A DNA stretch of 64,000 nucleotides from Candidatus Accumulibacter proximus. GTDB lineage: Bacteria; Pseudomonadota; Gammaproteobacteria; Burkholderiales; Rhodocyclaceae. The stretch is taken from positions 1 to 64,000 of the forward strand of contig JADJMH010000023.1 of the NCBI GenBank assembly GCA_016709675.1, written 5' to 3'. The translations under genes were made by a program, and so were the position numbers. This document shows, piece after piece, positions 25,694-35,165 of this stretch. The notes beneath the pieces were generated by a model. It was not told the origin of the DNA. It did no database searches and worked only from the letters and a program-made list of their open reading frames with translations. Numbering within the stretch: position 1 is the stretch's first letter; each line of letters begins with the position of its first letter.

Positions 25694-26421
25694 CGATGAG
25701 GATCAATCTCCACGACCAGGCCCTGCGCGACAGGCTCGCGGGGCGGGTTGCCGCCGCGCGCAAGCTGTTGTGCGAGATCGCCAGTGACTTCTCGCCAGCC
25801 GCCTTTGCCAGCAGTCTTGGCGCCGAAGACATGGTGCTCACCGATCTGATCGTCCGCGATCGCCTCGACATCGAAATCTTCTCGCTCGACACCGGTCGCC
25901 TGCCGCTCGAGACCTACGAGCTGATCGCCAAAGTCAAAAGACACTACGGCCTGGCGCTGCGCCTCTACTATCCGCGCCACGACCTGGTCGAGGCCTACAC
26001 CCACGCCAACGGGATCAACGCCTTCTACGAATCGGTCGAGTTGCGCAAGGGCTGCTGTTTCGTGCGCAAGGTCGAACCCTTGCAGCGCGCTCTGGCCGGC
26101 CGCAAAGCGTGGATCACCGGTCTGCGGGCGGCGCAGGCGGCGACCCGCGACGGGCTGCCAGTGCGCAGCTTCGACGCCGCCAACGGCGACGGCGGCCTCG
26201 AAAAGTTCAACCCGCTCGCCGCCTGGAGCGAGGACGAAGTCTGGGCCTACATCCTGCTCAACGAGGTGCCCTACAATGCTCTGCACGACAGCTTCTACCC
26301 GAGCATCGGCTGCGCACCCTGCACGCGGCCGATCACGCCCGGCGAAGATGTTCGCGCTGGCCGCTGGTGGTGGGAGAATCCCGAATCGAAAGAATGTGGT
26401 CTGCACGTCAGGCGCACCTGA
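25690..26421 (+). CDS. cysH: Iron-sulfur adenylyl-sulfate (APS) reductase, CysH family
   Basis: This 243-residue PP-ATPase-fold enzyme reduces APS to sulfite with thioredoxin. It has FASSLGAEDMVLTDLI near the start of the fold and the C-terminal catalytic ECGLH. The paired cysteines C122-C123 (KGCCFVRKVEP) with C208 and C211 (GCAPCTR) are the [4Fe-4S] ligands found in APS-using reductases and missing in enterobacterial PAPS reductases. APS is therefore the likely substrate, in agreement with the absence of a separate cysC gene here. It overlaps the DUF934 gene by four bases. Confidence 0.92.
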   Translation: MTMRINLHDQALRDRLAGRVAAARKLLCEIASDFSPAAFASSLGAEDMVLTDLIVRDRLDIEIFSLDTGRLPLETYELIAKVKRHYGLALRLYYPRHDLVEAYTHANGINAFYESVELRKGCCFVRKVEPLQRALAGRKAWITGLRAAQAATRDGLPVRSFDAANGDGGLEKFNPLAAWSEDEVWAYILLNEVPYNALHDSFYPSIGCAPCTRPITPGEDVRAGRWWWENPESKECGLHVRRT

Positions 26422-26487
26422 AGTCCCGAATGAAGGCATCCGGCGGGCACGCCCGACGCACTGCAAGCCCCGAAACACAGGTCCATC

Positions 26488-27417
26488 ATGAATACAGCAA
26501 CGCTCTCCCAGCCTGGCCAGGCCAGGCTTTCCCACCTCGACTGGCTGGAATCCGAAGCCATCCACATCATGCGCGAGGTCGCCGGCCAGTGCAGCAACCC
26601 GGTTCTCCTCTTCTCCGGTGGCAAGGACTCGATCTGCATGCTGCGCATCGCCGAAAAGGCCTTCCGCCCGGGCCGCTTTCCCTTCCCGCTGCTGCACGTC
26701 GATACCGGCCACAACTACCGCGAGGTCACCGAATTCCGCGACCGGCGGGCGGCGGAACTCGGCGAACGCCTGATCGTTCGCTCGGTCGAGGACTCGATGG
26801 CCCGCGGCACGGTGGTTCTCAAGTCGGCCGACGAACCGCGCAACAAGCATCAGTCGGTCACGCTGCTCGAAGCGATCGAGGAATTCGGTTTCGACGCCTG
26901 CATCGGCGGCGCGCGCCGCGACGAGGAAAAGGCCCGCGCCAAGGAACGCATCTTCTCGTTCCGCGACGAGTTCGGCCAGTGGGACCCGAAAAACCAGCGG
27001 CCCGAGCTATGGGATCTCTACAACGCGCGCAGCTTCAAGGGCGAGAACATTCGCGTCTTTCCGATCTCGAACTGGACCGAGATCGACGTCTGGCAATACA
27101 TCGAGCGCGAGCACCTGGCCCTGCCGTCGATCTACTTTGCGCATCGGCGCCCGCTCGTTCGTCGCAGCGGCGGCCTGCTGCCGGTCACCGAGGTGACGCC
27201 GGCGCGATCCGGCGAAACGATCGAGCATCTGATGGTCCGCTTTCGCACCGTCGGCGACATCACCTGCACCGCGCCGGTCGAGTCCGACGCCGACACGGTC
27301 GCCAGGATCATCGCCGAAACGGCCATCACGACGATCACCGAACGCGGCGCCACCCGCCTCGACGACCAGACCTCGGACGCGTCGATGGAACAACGCAAGA
27401 AGGAAGGCTATTTCTGA
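26488..27417 (+). CDS. cysD: Sulfate adenylyltransferase subunit 2
   Basis: This 309-residue protein is the ATP-pyrophosphatase subunit that makes APS from sulfate and ATP. The PP-loop LLFSGGKDSICMLR is at about residues 41-54. HVDTGHNYREVTEFRD and the conserved GGARRDEEKARAKERIFSFR follow. It is the usual family length. Its stop overlaps the cysN start by one base (TGATG). With CysN it forms the sulfate-activating complex, whose APS is consumed by the neighbouring CysH. Confidence 0.96.
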   Translation: MNTATLSQPGQARLSHLDWLESEAIHIMREVAGQCSNPVLLFSGGKDSICMLRIAEKAFRPGRFPFPLLHVDTGHNYREVTEFRDRRAAELGERLIVRSVEDSMARGTVVLKSADEPRNKHQSVTLLEAIEEFGFDACIGGARRDEEKARAKERIFSFRDEFGQWDPKNQRPELWDLYNARSFKGENIRVFPISNWTEIDVWQYIEREHLALPSIYFAHRRPLVRRSGGLLPVTEVTPARSGETIEHLMVRFRTVGDITCTAPVESDADTVARIIAETAITTITERGATRLDDQTSDASMEQRKKEGYF

Positions 27418-28706
27418 TGTCCGCGATAGAGAAACTCCTCAGCGAAGCCATCCCGGACAACGGCCTGCTGCGCTTCCTGACCTGCGGCAGCGTCGACGAC
27501 GGCAAGAGCACCTTGATCGGTCGTCTGCTGTTCGACAGCAAGACGATCCTCGCCGATACCCTGCACGCCATCCAGCGAACCTCGGCCAAACGCGGGCTGG
27601 ATATCGTCGACCTGTCGCTGCTGACCGACGGACTGCAGGCCGAGCGCGAACAGGGAATCACCATCGACGTCGCCTATCGCTACTTCACGACCGGTACGCG
27701 CAAGTACATCATTGCCGACGCCCCCGGCCACGAGCAATATACGCGCAACATGGTGACCGCCGCGTCGACCGCCGACCTGGCGATCATCCTGATCGACGCC
27801 CGCAAGGGCGTGCTGACGCAGACCCGCCGCCACTCCTATCTGGCGCACCTGCTCGGCATTCCGCATATCGTCGTCGCCGTCAACAAGATGGACCTGGTCG
27901 ACCATTCGCCGGCCACCTTCGCGCAGATCAGGGATGACTACCTGGCCTTCGCCGCCGGACTGGGCATAGCGGACGTGCGCTTCGTCCCGATGTCCGCGCT
28001 CAATGGCGACATGATCGTCGACCGTGGCGAGCACCTCGACTGGTACGACGGGCCGACGCTGCTCGAGTTCCTCGAGACCGCGCCGGCGATCCACAGCGCC
28101 CACGCCGAGAAGTTCCGCTTCCCGGTGCAGTACGTCTGCCGTCCACAGGATTCGGCCAACCCGGAACTGCACGACTATCGCGGCTTCATGGGCCGGGTCG
28201 AGTCCGGCGAGCTGGCCATTGGCGATGCGGTGACGGTGCTGCCTTCAGGACGCGAGACCCGCGTCCGGGACATCCAGGTGCTCGGCGAATCACAACCGCA
28301 CGCGGTCGCCGAACAGTCGGTCACCATCCTGCTCGACGACGAGATCGACATTTCGCGCGGCGACATGATCGTCAAGAGCGGCGAACTGCCAATGGTCAGC
28401 AAACAGATCGACGCCATGCTCTGCTGGCTGTCGGAGTCGCCGCTCGACCCGCGCCGCAAGTACCTGCTTCGCCATACCACGCGCGACAGCAAGGCGATGC
28501 TCGCCGGCATCGCCTTCCGGGTCGACGTCAACACCCTGGAACAGCAGGCGGCCGAGCGGCTGGTGATGAACGATATCGCCCGCGTCAGCTTCCGGCTGGC
28601 GCAGCCGATTTTCGCCGATCCGTACGCGGAAAGCCGCGGCACCGGTGCCTTCATCGTCATCGACGAGTCGTCGAACAACACCGTCGGCGCAGGCATGATC
28701 GTCTGA
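27417..28706 (+). CDS. cysN: Sulfate adenylyltransferase subunit 1 (GTPase)
   Basis: This 429-residue elongation-factor-like GTPase drives APS synthesis by CysD. It shows the P-loop GSVDDGKST (residues 24-32), G3 DAPGHEQYTRN (from D101) and G4 NKMD (from N156), followed by beta-barrel domains. There is no C-terminal CysC kinase domain, unlike the NodQ-type fusion, consistent with direct use of APS by the iron-sulfur CysH. Two GC-rich hairpins follow the stop (28707-28723 and about 28723-28742) but without a T tract. Confidence 0.96.
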   Translation: MSAIEKLLSEAIPDNGLLRFLTCGSVDDGKSTLIGRLLFDSKTILADTLHAIQRTSAKRGLDIVDLSLLTDGLQAEREQGITIDVAYRYFTTGTRKYIIADAPGHEQYTRNMVTAASTADLAIILIDARKGVLTQTRRHSYLAHLLGIPHIVVAVNKMDLVDHSPATFAQIRDDYLAFAAGLGIADVRFVPMSALNGDMIVDRGEHLDWYDGPTLLEFLETAPAIHSAHAEKFRFPVQYVCRPQDSANPELHDYRGFMGRVESGELAIGDAVTVLPSGRETRVRDIQVLGESQPHAVAEQSVTILLDDEIDISRGDMIVKSGELPMVSKQIDAMLCWLSESPLDPRRKYLLRHTTRDSKAMLAGIAFRVDVNTLEQQAAERLVMNDIARVSFRLAQPIFADPYAESRGTGAFIVIDESSNNTVGAGMIV

Positions 28707-28885
28707 CCGGCAGCGTCTGCCGGGCAGCCTCGATGGCTGCCGGCACTGCGACCACCGGCTACCAGGCGGGAGTGTTTGACCTGAACGCCAAGCGCGAAGA
28801 TACTAGCGCTCGTCCACCCGCCACCGCGGTGTGGAATGCCCGGCCAGCACCTGGCCGCGTCTGCCGTCTGAAGGCTCCGGTCGCC

Positions 28886-30004
28886 ATGGACATCCACGGA
28901 AAACCCATCGAGGAACGCATCGACTGGCTGTTCGGTCTCGCCGATCGGCACAGCACGATTTTCCGCAGCCCGGAAGCCTGGCTGGCACGCGAGCGCTATC
29001 TGGCCGAACACCCGACAGCAATCGCCGTCCTCAAGTGCATGGACGGCCGGATCAACATCCCGGTTGCCACCAACACACCGGTCGGCATCCTGATGCCGTT
29101 TCGCAACCTCGGCGGCATTTTCGACCTCGGCTGGCCGCACCTCGGCGAGGTCCTCGCGCACCACGTCCAGCGTGTCGTCAGCGCCGGTCGCAACGTCGTC
29201 TTTCTGGTCACCTACCATTACTCGCAGGGCGATCCGCGGCGGGGCTGCGCCGGCTTCCAGTACGATACCGCGGCGGCGATCGCCCACACCTACGAAATCA
29301 GACGTCAGGTCGAACACATCTTTGGCACCGATCACAGTACCGTCTACCCGCTGGTCTGTGGTTTCGAGACCGACGAGGACGCGCTGGTCATCCACGGCAC
29401 GGCCGGCGACAAGCTCGACCTGGCGACGCTGACTTCGACCGACCGGGCGACGCTCGAACTGCGCCTCGCCGCCCTGCTGCCGGACATGCCGGCCCGCATG
29501 CGGGCCGATCTGCTGCCGCTGTTCTACGGCAATCTAGAACATATCGAGAACGTGCGCGCGCAGATTCGCCGCAACGAACGGCTGCTCGACATCGAGCACC
29601 GCGAGTGGATGATCTGTCTTGGCCGTGGTTTCGACTTCCTGCATACGCCGAACATCGCGCTGATCATCGGCCCGTACAGCCCGAACCTCGACGTCCCGAT
29701 CCGCCGCGCTGCCGGCATCATCGAAGCCAACATGCAGGCCGGACGCATCCCGGACGATGGCTTCCTGCTCCTGGCCTCGGTGCCCTACGACGAGATCGGC
29801 GTCGACCGCGCGCGCGCCGAGCTCAAGTCGCGCTTCCTGTCCACCTTCGCCGCCGATGTCATTCGCGCCGAGTTTCCGCGCCTTGGCGAGCAGATGGCCA
29901 TCCGCACCGCGGTGCTCGACTGGCGCTCGCGAACCCTGGAGACGATTGCGGTTAACCAGGAGCAAGGTGGGCAGGCTGCAATCAAAAACCGCATCACCCC
30001 CTGA
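28886..30004 (+). CDS. Carbonic-anhydrase-like zinc protein (CsoSCA/beta-CA type motif)
   Basis: The 372-residue product has LKCMDGRINIP, giving C51-x-D53-x-R55, then H111 and C121 in TYHYSQGDPRRGCAGF. A Cys-x-Asp-x-Arg dyad with a downstream His...Cys is the zinc-site layout of beta-class carbonic anhydrases, including the carboxysomal shell enzyme. The rest, such as NLGGIFDLGWPHLGEV and DGFLLLASVPYDEIG, is unlike ordinary Can-type enzymes, and the protein is much longer. ATG 28886 is preferred; the open frame upstream to 28733 is low-complexity. It follows the cys operon and precedes rlmB. Activity and role are unproven, and no carboxysome genes are seen. Confidence 0.6.
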   Translation: MDIHGKPIEERIDWLFGLADRHSTIFRSPEAWLARERYLAEHPTAIAVLKCMDGRINIPVATNTPVGILMPFRNLGGIFDLGWPHLGEVLAHHVQRVVSAGRNVVFLVTYHYSQGDPRRGCAGFQYDTAAAIAHTYEIRRQVEHIFGTDHSTVYPLVCGFETDEDALVIHGTAGDKLDLATLTSTDRATLELRLAALLPDMPARMRADLLPLFYGNLEHIENVRAQIRRNERLLDIEHREWMICLGRGFDFLHTPNIALIIGPYSPNLDVPIRRAAGIIEANMQAGRIPDDGFLLLASVPYDEIGVDRARAELKSRFLSTFAADVIRAEFPRLGEQMAIRTAVLDWRSRTLETIAVNQEQGGQAAIKNRITP

Positions 30005-30051
30005 CCGGTTCTCCTTCTGTCGTTTCCCCTTGACCTGGCCCCTTGCCCTCA

Positions 30052-30810
30052 ATGACCCCCCATTCACGACTGATCTTCGGCTTTCATTCGACCCTGGCCA
30101 AGTTGCGTCACGACGCCGGTGCGATACGCGAGGTCTACGTGGACTCCGGTCGCCACGATGCCCGTCTCCGCGACCTCCTGGCGCAAGCGGAATTCGCCAG
30201 GGTGCGCGTGCTGCCGGTGCCTTCCGCCCGTCTGGACGCGATGGCGCCCGGCGCCCGGCATCAGGGCGTCATCGCCACCGTCGATGCGACGCAACGTCAT
30301 GTGACGCTCGACGACGTGCTCGATACGCTCGACGAAGTGCCGCTACTGCTCGTCCTCGACGGCATCCAGGACCCGCACAATCTCGGCGCCTGCCTACGGG
30401 TCGCCGATGCCGTCGGCGCACATGCGGTGATCGCCCCCAGGGACCGCGCCGTTGGCCTCACCCAGACAGCGGTCAAGGTGGCCAGCGGGGCTGCCGAAAC
30501 GGTGCCGTACATCACGGTCACCAATCTCGCCCGCACCTTGCGGGAACTGAAGGAACGCGGGATCTGGCTGGTCGGCACCGACGCCGAGGCGAAAGAGGAT
30601 CTTTATGCTGCCCAGTGGCCAGTCGCCTGCGCCTGGGTTCTCGGGGCCGAAGGCGACGGCCTGCGTCGGCTGACCCGGGAAACCTGCGATCAACTGGTCA
30701 GTATCCCCATGCTCGGCTCGGTTGCCAGCCTCAACGTGTCGGTCGCCACCGGTGTCTGCCTCTACGAGGCGCGGCGGCGGCGTGCCAGCCAGGGAGCGAG
30801 CAGCAACTAG
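30052..30810 (+). CDS. rlmB: 23S rRNA (guanosine-2'-O-)-methyltransferase RlmB-type
   Basis: This 252-residue SpoU/TrmH-fold enzyme uses S-adenosylmethionine to methylate the 2'-OH of a 23S rRNA guanosine. The N-terminal L30e-like RNA-binding part (residues about 1-80) begins SRLIFGFHSTLAKLRHD. The trefoil-knot domain has LDGIQDPHNLGACLRVADA, WVLGAEGDGLRRLT and IPMLGSVASLNVSVATG, the three SpoU motifs. ATG 30052 is preferred to TTG 30043. It is close behind the carbonic-anhydrase-like gene and convergent with the exopolysaccharide kinase gene. Confidence 0.92.
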   Translation: MTPHSRLIFGFHSTLAKLRHDAGAIREVYVDSGRHDARLRDLLAQAEFARVRVLPVPSARLDAMAPGARHQGVIATVDATQRHVTLDDVLDTLDEVPLLLVLDGIQDPHNLGACLRVADAVGAHAVIAPRDRAVGLTQTAVKVASGAAETVPYITVTNLARTLRELKERGIWLVGTDAEAKEDLYAAQWPVACAWVLGAEGDGLRRLTRETCDQLVSIPMLGSVASLNVSVATGVCLYEARRRRASQGASSN

Positions 30811-30829
30811 CCCCCTCGCCGCCAGTCGT

Positions 30830-33086
30830 CTAGGTCTTGTACGAGTAACGGTAGACGTAACCCTTGTAGCCGTAACGGTAATTCTGGCGACTGACGTTGA
30901 GGTCGTTGAAAACGAAGCCCTTGACCTGTACGCCGGCCTGATTGAGCCGCTTCACCGCCTGTTCGAGCTCGCGGACCGGATGCTTGCCCGCCCGCGCAAC
31001 CATCAGCGTTGCGCCGACATGCCGTCCGATGATCGCCGCATCGGAGACCGCCAGCACCGGCGGCGCATCAACAATGACCGTATCGAAGCGCGCAGCGAGT
31101 TCGCTCAGCAGCACTTGAAAACGCGGATGCATCAGCAACTCGGAAGGATTCGGTGGAATCTGGCCGGTCGTGACCACCCACAGCTTGGGCACCATGGTGG
31201 TCTTCAGGAGGTCTTCAAGGGTTGCCTGGCCGGAGACATACTCTGAAACACCGACCGCCCGCTCGAGGCCGAACTCCTGGTGCAGGTGTCCCCGGCGCAG
31301 ATCCGCATCGACGATCACGACCCGTTTGTCAACCTGTGCCAGGACCGCGCCAAGGTTCTTGGAGATGAAGCTCTTGCCCAGGCTCGGACTCGATCCGGTG
31401 ATCAGCAGCGAGTTGCGCTGCGCGTCGAGGAGCGCGAAGTGAAGCGTCGTGCGCAGTCCGCGCAGGCTCTCGACCGCGTCATCCTGCGGATACGATACCG
31501 CCAGCAGTTCACCGACGCCGCCGCGCGCCTTGCGATGCAATTCGATTTCGGTCTTGCTGTGCGGCACCGTGGCGTACACCGGCAGACCGAGCTGCGACTC
31601 GATGATCTCAGGGTCTTCCACGACCACCCGCAGCGAACGCAGTACCCAGATCGCCACCATGCTGACCAGCAGGCCGAGCAGCAGGGCAATTCCCAGGATC
31701 GCCGCCGCGCCCGCGCCAACTGGCTTGCGCGCAACAGCAGCGCTATCGATGACGCGCACGTCGCCGACCGTACCGGCTTTGGATACCCGCAACTGCTGCG
31801 CCGTGTTGAGCAGCTCGGTGTATAGCCGGTTGGAGACCTCGACGTCGCGCGCCAGCCGCAGAACGGTCTGCTGGGTATCGGGCAGGCGCGAAACCTCGCC
31901 GTCAAACTGCTTGCGGCGATCGTTGAGGCGCGCCAGCTTGTTGTCTACCGCCTGGATCCGGGGGTGCTCCGGGGTGAAGTTCTGGCGCAGTTCGTCACGC
32001 TCCTGCTTGAGCAACACCGCGGCATTCTCGACTTCAACCAGCGACTTCAGGATGCCCTGCGTCTCCAGGCTCAGATCGAGCGAGCCGCGGCTCTGGCGAT
32101 AATTGTTGTAGGCCGCCTCGGCGCTGTCCACCTGCGTCTTGAGCGCAGGCAACTGGGTTTCGAGGAACTTGAGCGTTTTCTCGGCTTCAGCCGACCGCCG
32201 CTCGACGTTCTGCCGGACGTAGGTATTGAGGATGTCATCCAGTACCAGACCGATCTCTGCCGGGTCATTCCCCCGTCAGGCTCAGCTCGAGAACGCCTGA
32301 CTTCTTTCCCCGTTCCTTGACCGAGTAGTTGCGACGCAGATCGTCAATCGCCGCTTCAGCAGAGCGTTTCGTCAACCGGAACTGCGTACCCGGCCGCGCC
32401 CTGAGTTGCGCGACAAAAATGGAGTAGCCCTGGCCACTGGCGCGCGTCCCTGCCTTTCCCTTGAGGACCAGGCGGTCATCGTCGTCAAAGATTTCGAACG
32501 TCCCGCCCTCACCGGCGATCAGGGTGTGTCGCTGGTCGAGCGCGTGCGGGGGAACGTCGAGCGAATCGACCTGGATCCGTTCGCCGCCCCAGGCGAAGCT
32601 CGAAAAACCAAGCCATGCAGAGTTCGGCTCGTCGCCCTCATAGCGCCGGGCAAACGCACCGCCAATCAACGGCAGCGTCCTCGGCACGGCAACGATGTCG
32701 AGCTTGAGTTTATTCACCACTCGTCCAAGAACCATCCGCGAGCTGAGGATCTCGACCTCGGCAGAAACCGTCGTATCGTCCCCCAACAGTGGTTGCAAAG
32801 CCTTCAGCGAGCCGACGCCGGAGCTTTTTTCTTCGACCTGGAGCAAGCCATCCGCCCGGTACACCGGCTTGGCCACCAGCACCCAGGCCAGACCGAGGGC
32901 CAGCGCCAAAAGGCTGATCGCCGCAATCAGCCAGCGGTAGTCCATCAGTACGGCAATGATCTCGCCCAGAGCCAGGCCTTCATCGTCTTCTTCCGCGGCA
33001 GCCTGCTGCATCGGCTGCGTGGCGGCTGTGGTCATACCGGGGACGCTGCCCGCATTCGGAAAGGGTCTTGAGTGATCGTTGTCCAT
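30830..33086 (-). CDS. Wzc-type polysaccharide co-polymerase / tyrosine autokinase, frameshifted
   Basis: The N-terminal part (from ATG 33086) has a cytoplasmic lead, a membrane helix (WLIAAISLLALALGLAWVLV) and the Wzz domain. It then stops at 32265 after VLELSLTGE. The neighbouring frame continues with DPAEIGLVLDDILNTYVRQN and the coiled-coil/GNVR part, a second membrane helix (AAAILGIALLLGLLVSMVAI), Walker A SSPSLGKSF, Walker A' VVIVDADLRRG, VDAPPV and a tyrosine-rich tail (YRYGYKGYVYRYSYKT). One base too many in the five-C run at 32270-32274 explains the break. The enzyme would control exopolysaccharide chain length through autophosphorylation, reversed by the nearby Wzb phosphatase. Confidence 0.85.
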
Positions 33087-33206
33087 TGGTTGTCCGTGGT
33101 TGTGGTCGCCGGGCAGCGCGCCGGGCCAAGCGTGGTGCGAGCAAGCCGGCGGTCCTCAGCCGACAGGCTGGCCCAGCGACCGCCGGGAAGCGAGCCGGAT
33201 CCGGCT

Positions 33207-34406
33207 TCAACGCGACGGCTGTCGGCCGCCGAAAAGTGGATAGTAGGTCTGGCTGGTCAGATTGAGCATAGTCGCAGTCGGCAGGATGTTCGCGATGACA
33301 CGCTGCCAGCGAACAACCGGTGCCGTATCTACATAGATGATGTCGCGCGGCCGCAGCGGAAAGCGATCGGCGAGCAACAACGCGTCGGGCAGACGCGAAT
33401 CGAGGTGGAACAGCTCGGGCGTATCGGCGTTGCCGCGCATGACGTAGATCCAGCGTGGATCGGCAGTATTCTGATTGATGTAGCCGGCATCACTGAGCGC
33501 TTCGGCGAGCGTCGAACGCTTTCTGTTCATCACCAGCGAACCCGGCTTGGTGACTTCGCCAAGTACGAAGACCTTGTTGTAACTGCGATCGGCGACGTTG
33601 ACGATGTCGCCCTGTTCAAGCAGCGCATTCTGCTCGCTGGCACCGTAGTCATACATCGCCTGGATATCGACCAGATAGGTCGTCCCACGCCGGGTCAGCA
33701 GCACGCGGCTGTAATCCGCCTCCGCCGTGAAGCCGCCGGCGCGGTTGACCGCATCGAGAACGGTCATCGGAATATCGGTCACCTGCTGAATGCCTGGCTT
33801 GGCCACCTCTCCTACGACATACACCTGCTGGCTACGGAAGGCGACCATCCGCACATCGAGCTGAACGCGCTCGATGTACTTCGCCAGCTTGGCCGACAGG
33901 ATCGCCCGTAACTCGCTGGTCGTCTTGCCCTGAGCCTTGATCACCCCGACGTAGGGATAGAAGATCGTCCCGTCCTCGGCAACCACCGTACCCGCTTGCT
34001 CAGCCGTACGGAAACTGCCCGCCGGGATGGTCAGTTCGGGGTGATCCCAGACGATGATCGAAATGATGTCGCCCGGACCGAGGCGGTATTCAGGCACCGA
34101 CGCGGGGTTGTCACCGATGAAACGCGGATTGTCCTTTGTCGCCACCTTGGCGGAACTGGTACCATCGCCAATCGGCGGCCGCGCCGCCTGAAACATGTCG
34201 ATGATCAGTTCGGCGGTAATCGGTTTGATCTTGATGTTGACCGGCGCGAGCAAGTCACCCTGCTGCACCGGTAGCCTGACGTCGGACTCGTCACGGTTGC
34301 TGTAACTCTGGTTACCGGGAATGATGGTGCAGCCCGCCACCACGCTCACGGCGAGACACATCAGCAGGCAACGGATCCCGTCAGGCGGGACCAAAGAATG
34401 CTTCAT
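33207..34406 (-). CDS. Wza-type polysaccharide export outer-membrane lipoprotein
   Basis: This 399-residue protein has a lipoprotein signal ending VVAGC with C26 as the lipidated residue. It carries the Poly_export domain (YRLGPGDIISIIVWDHPELT, about residues 105-125) and SLBB repeats (QVYVVGEVAKPGIQQV; KVFVLGEVTKPGSLVM). It forms the outer-membrane exit pore for exopolysaccharide and would connect with the Wzc-type kinase encoded 120 bases downstream. AGGAG lies seven bases before ATG, and a promoter is predicted 66 bases further upstream. Confidence 0.93.
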   Translation of the reverse strand: MKHSLVPPDGIRCLLMCLAVSVVAGCTIIPGNQSYSNRDESDVRLPVQQGDLLAPVNIKIKPITAELIIDMFQAARPPIGDGTSSAKVATKDNPRFIGDNPASVPEYRLGPGDIISIIVWDHPELTIPAGSFRTAEQAGTVVAEDGTIFYPYVGVIKAQGKTTSELRAILSAKLAKYIERVQLDVRMVAFRSQQVYVVGEVAKPGIQQVTDIPMTVLDAVNRAGGFTAEADYSRVLLTRRGTTYLVDIQAMYDYGASEQNALLEQGDIVNVADRSYNKVFVLGEVTKPGSLVMNRKRSTLAEALSDAGYINQNTADPRWIYVMRGNADTPELFHLDSRLPDALLLADRFPLRPRDIIYVDTAPVVRWQRVIANILPTATMLNLTSQTYYPLFGGRQPSR

Positions 34407-34471
34407 GCCGAACTCCTCATATCATTTCCTCATTGCTGCTGCCGAGAACCTCTCGACGACGGGCGCCGCGC

Positions 34472-34500
34472 AGTTTACCCCCAGCTGGTGCATTGCGCAA
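34472..34500 (-). promoter_or_regulatory. Predicted sigma70 promoter of the Wza-type gene
   Basis: Read leftward, TTGCGC (34500-34495), a 17-base spacer and TAAACT (34477-34472) precede the export gene, giving an expected leader of about 60 bases. Confidence 0.45.
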
Positions 34501-34718
34501 AGACACCCGCGCCTGCAGCCGGCCTGATCCGCCCACGCAGGGCAGCTCGGCAAACGTTCGGCCAAAGGAAGGTGAGCCGGTAGGCTGCGACTTGCAGCCA
34601 CCCCGGAAGAGCGATGCTGGCGCCAATGGCAGGGAACTTCCGGATCGCAGGTGAAGGATAACGCGAGTCGACAGCAGCAACAGCGCCTTATTTCACATCC
34701 GGGTGAAGATCAAGCGGC
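34501..34718. other. Intergenic remainder upstream of the Wza-type gene
   Basis: No gene or clear signal is supported in this part of the 312-base gap between the phosphatase and export genes. It is unusually long for an operon gap, in keeping with a separate promoter for the export genes. Confidence 0.4.
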
Positions 34719-35159
34719 TCAGCAAAGCTTGCTGACCCACGGATCAAGCGCTTCATCGATCAACTGCAGCGCTTCGGCGTGTGCTGCGTCTCCTCGCCGA
34801 TAGGGGTCGGGAATCTCGGTCTTGGTCCAGTGCCCGAGAAGAAAAGTCTTGCCACGCGCCGTCGGGTCCATCGCCAGCACCGCATCCCGGTGGTGTTTCT
34901 CCATGACCAGAACAAGTTCGGCCCAGCGCAGACGCTCGGGCGTGAGCTGGCTGGCACGATGGGCGCTGAGGTCCACGCCACGAGCATTCATCATTGTGCG
35001 GGTCGCTTCTTCTGCCGGATGATTGACCAGCGCGCCAATGCCGGCGGAGCGCGCTTCAACCCGCTTCCCGGCCCTTTCAATACGCTGACGCAGCAGAAAC
35101 TCTGCCGCCGGGCTGCGACAAATGTTGCCAGTACACACGGTGAGAATTCTGCTGAACAT
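34719..35159 (-). CDS. Low-molecular-weight protein-tyrosine phosphatase (Wzb type)
   Basis: This 146-residue enzyme has the P-loop C9-TGNIC-R15-S near the N-terminus and the catalytic D118 in IPDPYRR, the two hallmarks of this class. It hydrolyses a phosphocysteine intermediate. In exopolysaccharide loci it dephosphorylates the tyrosine-rich tail of the Wzc kinase, here encoded about 1.6 kb downstream on the same strand. It begins 6 bases after the glycosyltransferase gene. It is full length. Confidence 0.93.
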   Translation of the reverse strand: MFSRILTVCTGNICRSPAAEFLLRQRIERAGKRVEARSAGIGALVNHPAEEATRTMMNARGVDLSAHRASQLTPERLRWAELVLVMEKHHRDAVLAMDPTARGKTFLLGHWTKTEIPDPYRRGDAAHAEALQLIDEALDPWVSKLC

Positions 35160-35165
35160 ATCAGT

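Noticed and set aside
24145..26850. Leftward long frames opposite cysI, DUF934 and cysH
   Set aside because: They are antisense to well-recognised enzymes and have no start signals.
28707..28742. Two GC-rich hairpins after cysN as a terminator
   Set aside because: There is no T tract after either stem, so they are not called as terminators; they may only reduce transcription.
28733..28885. N-terminal extension of the carbonic-anhydrase-like protein from ATG 28733
   Set aside because: The extra 51 residues are low-complexity (Ala/Pro/Arg/Thr) and the upstream ATG has no ribosome site; 28886 is the more natural start.
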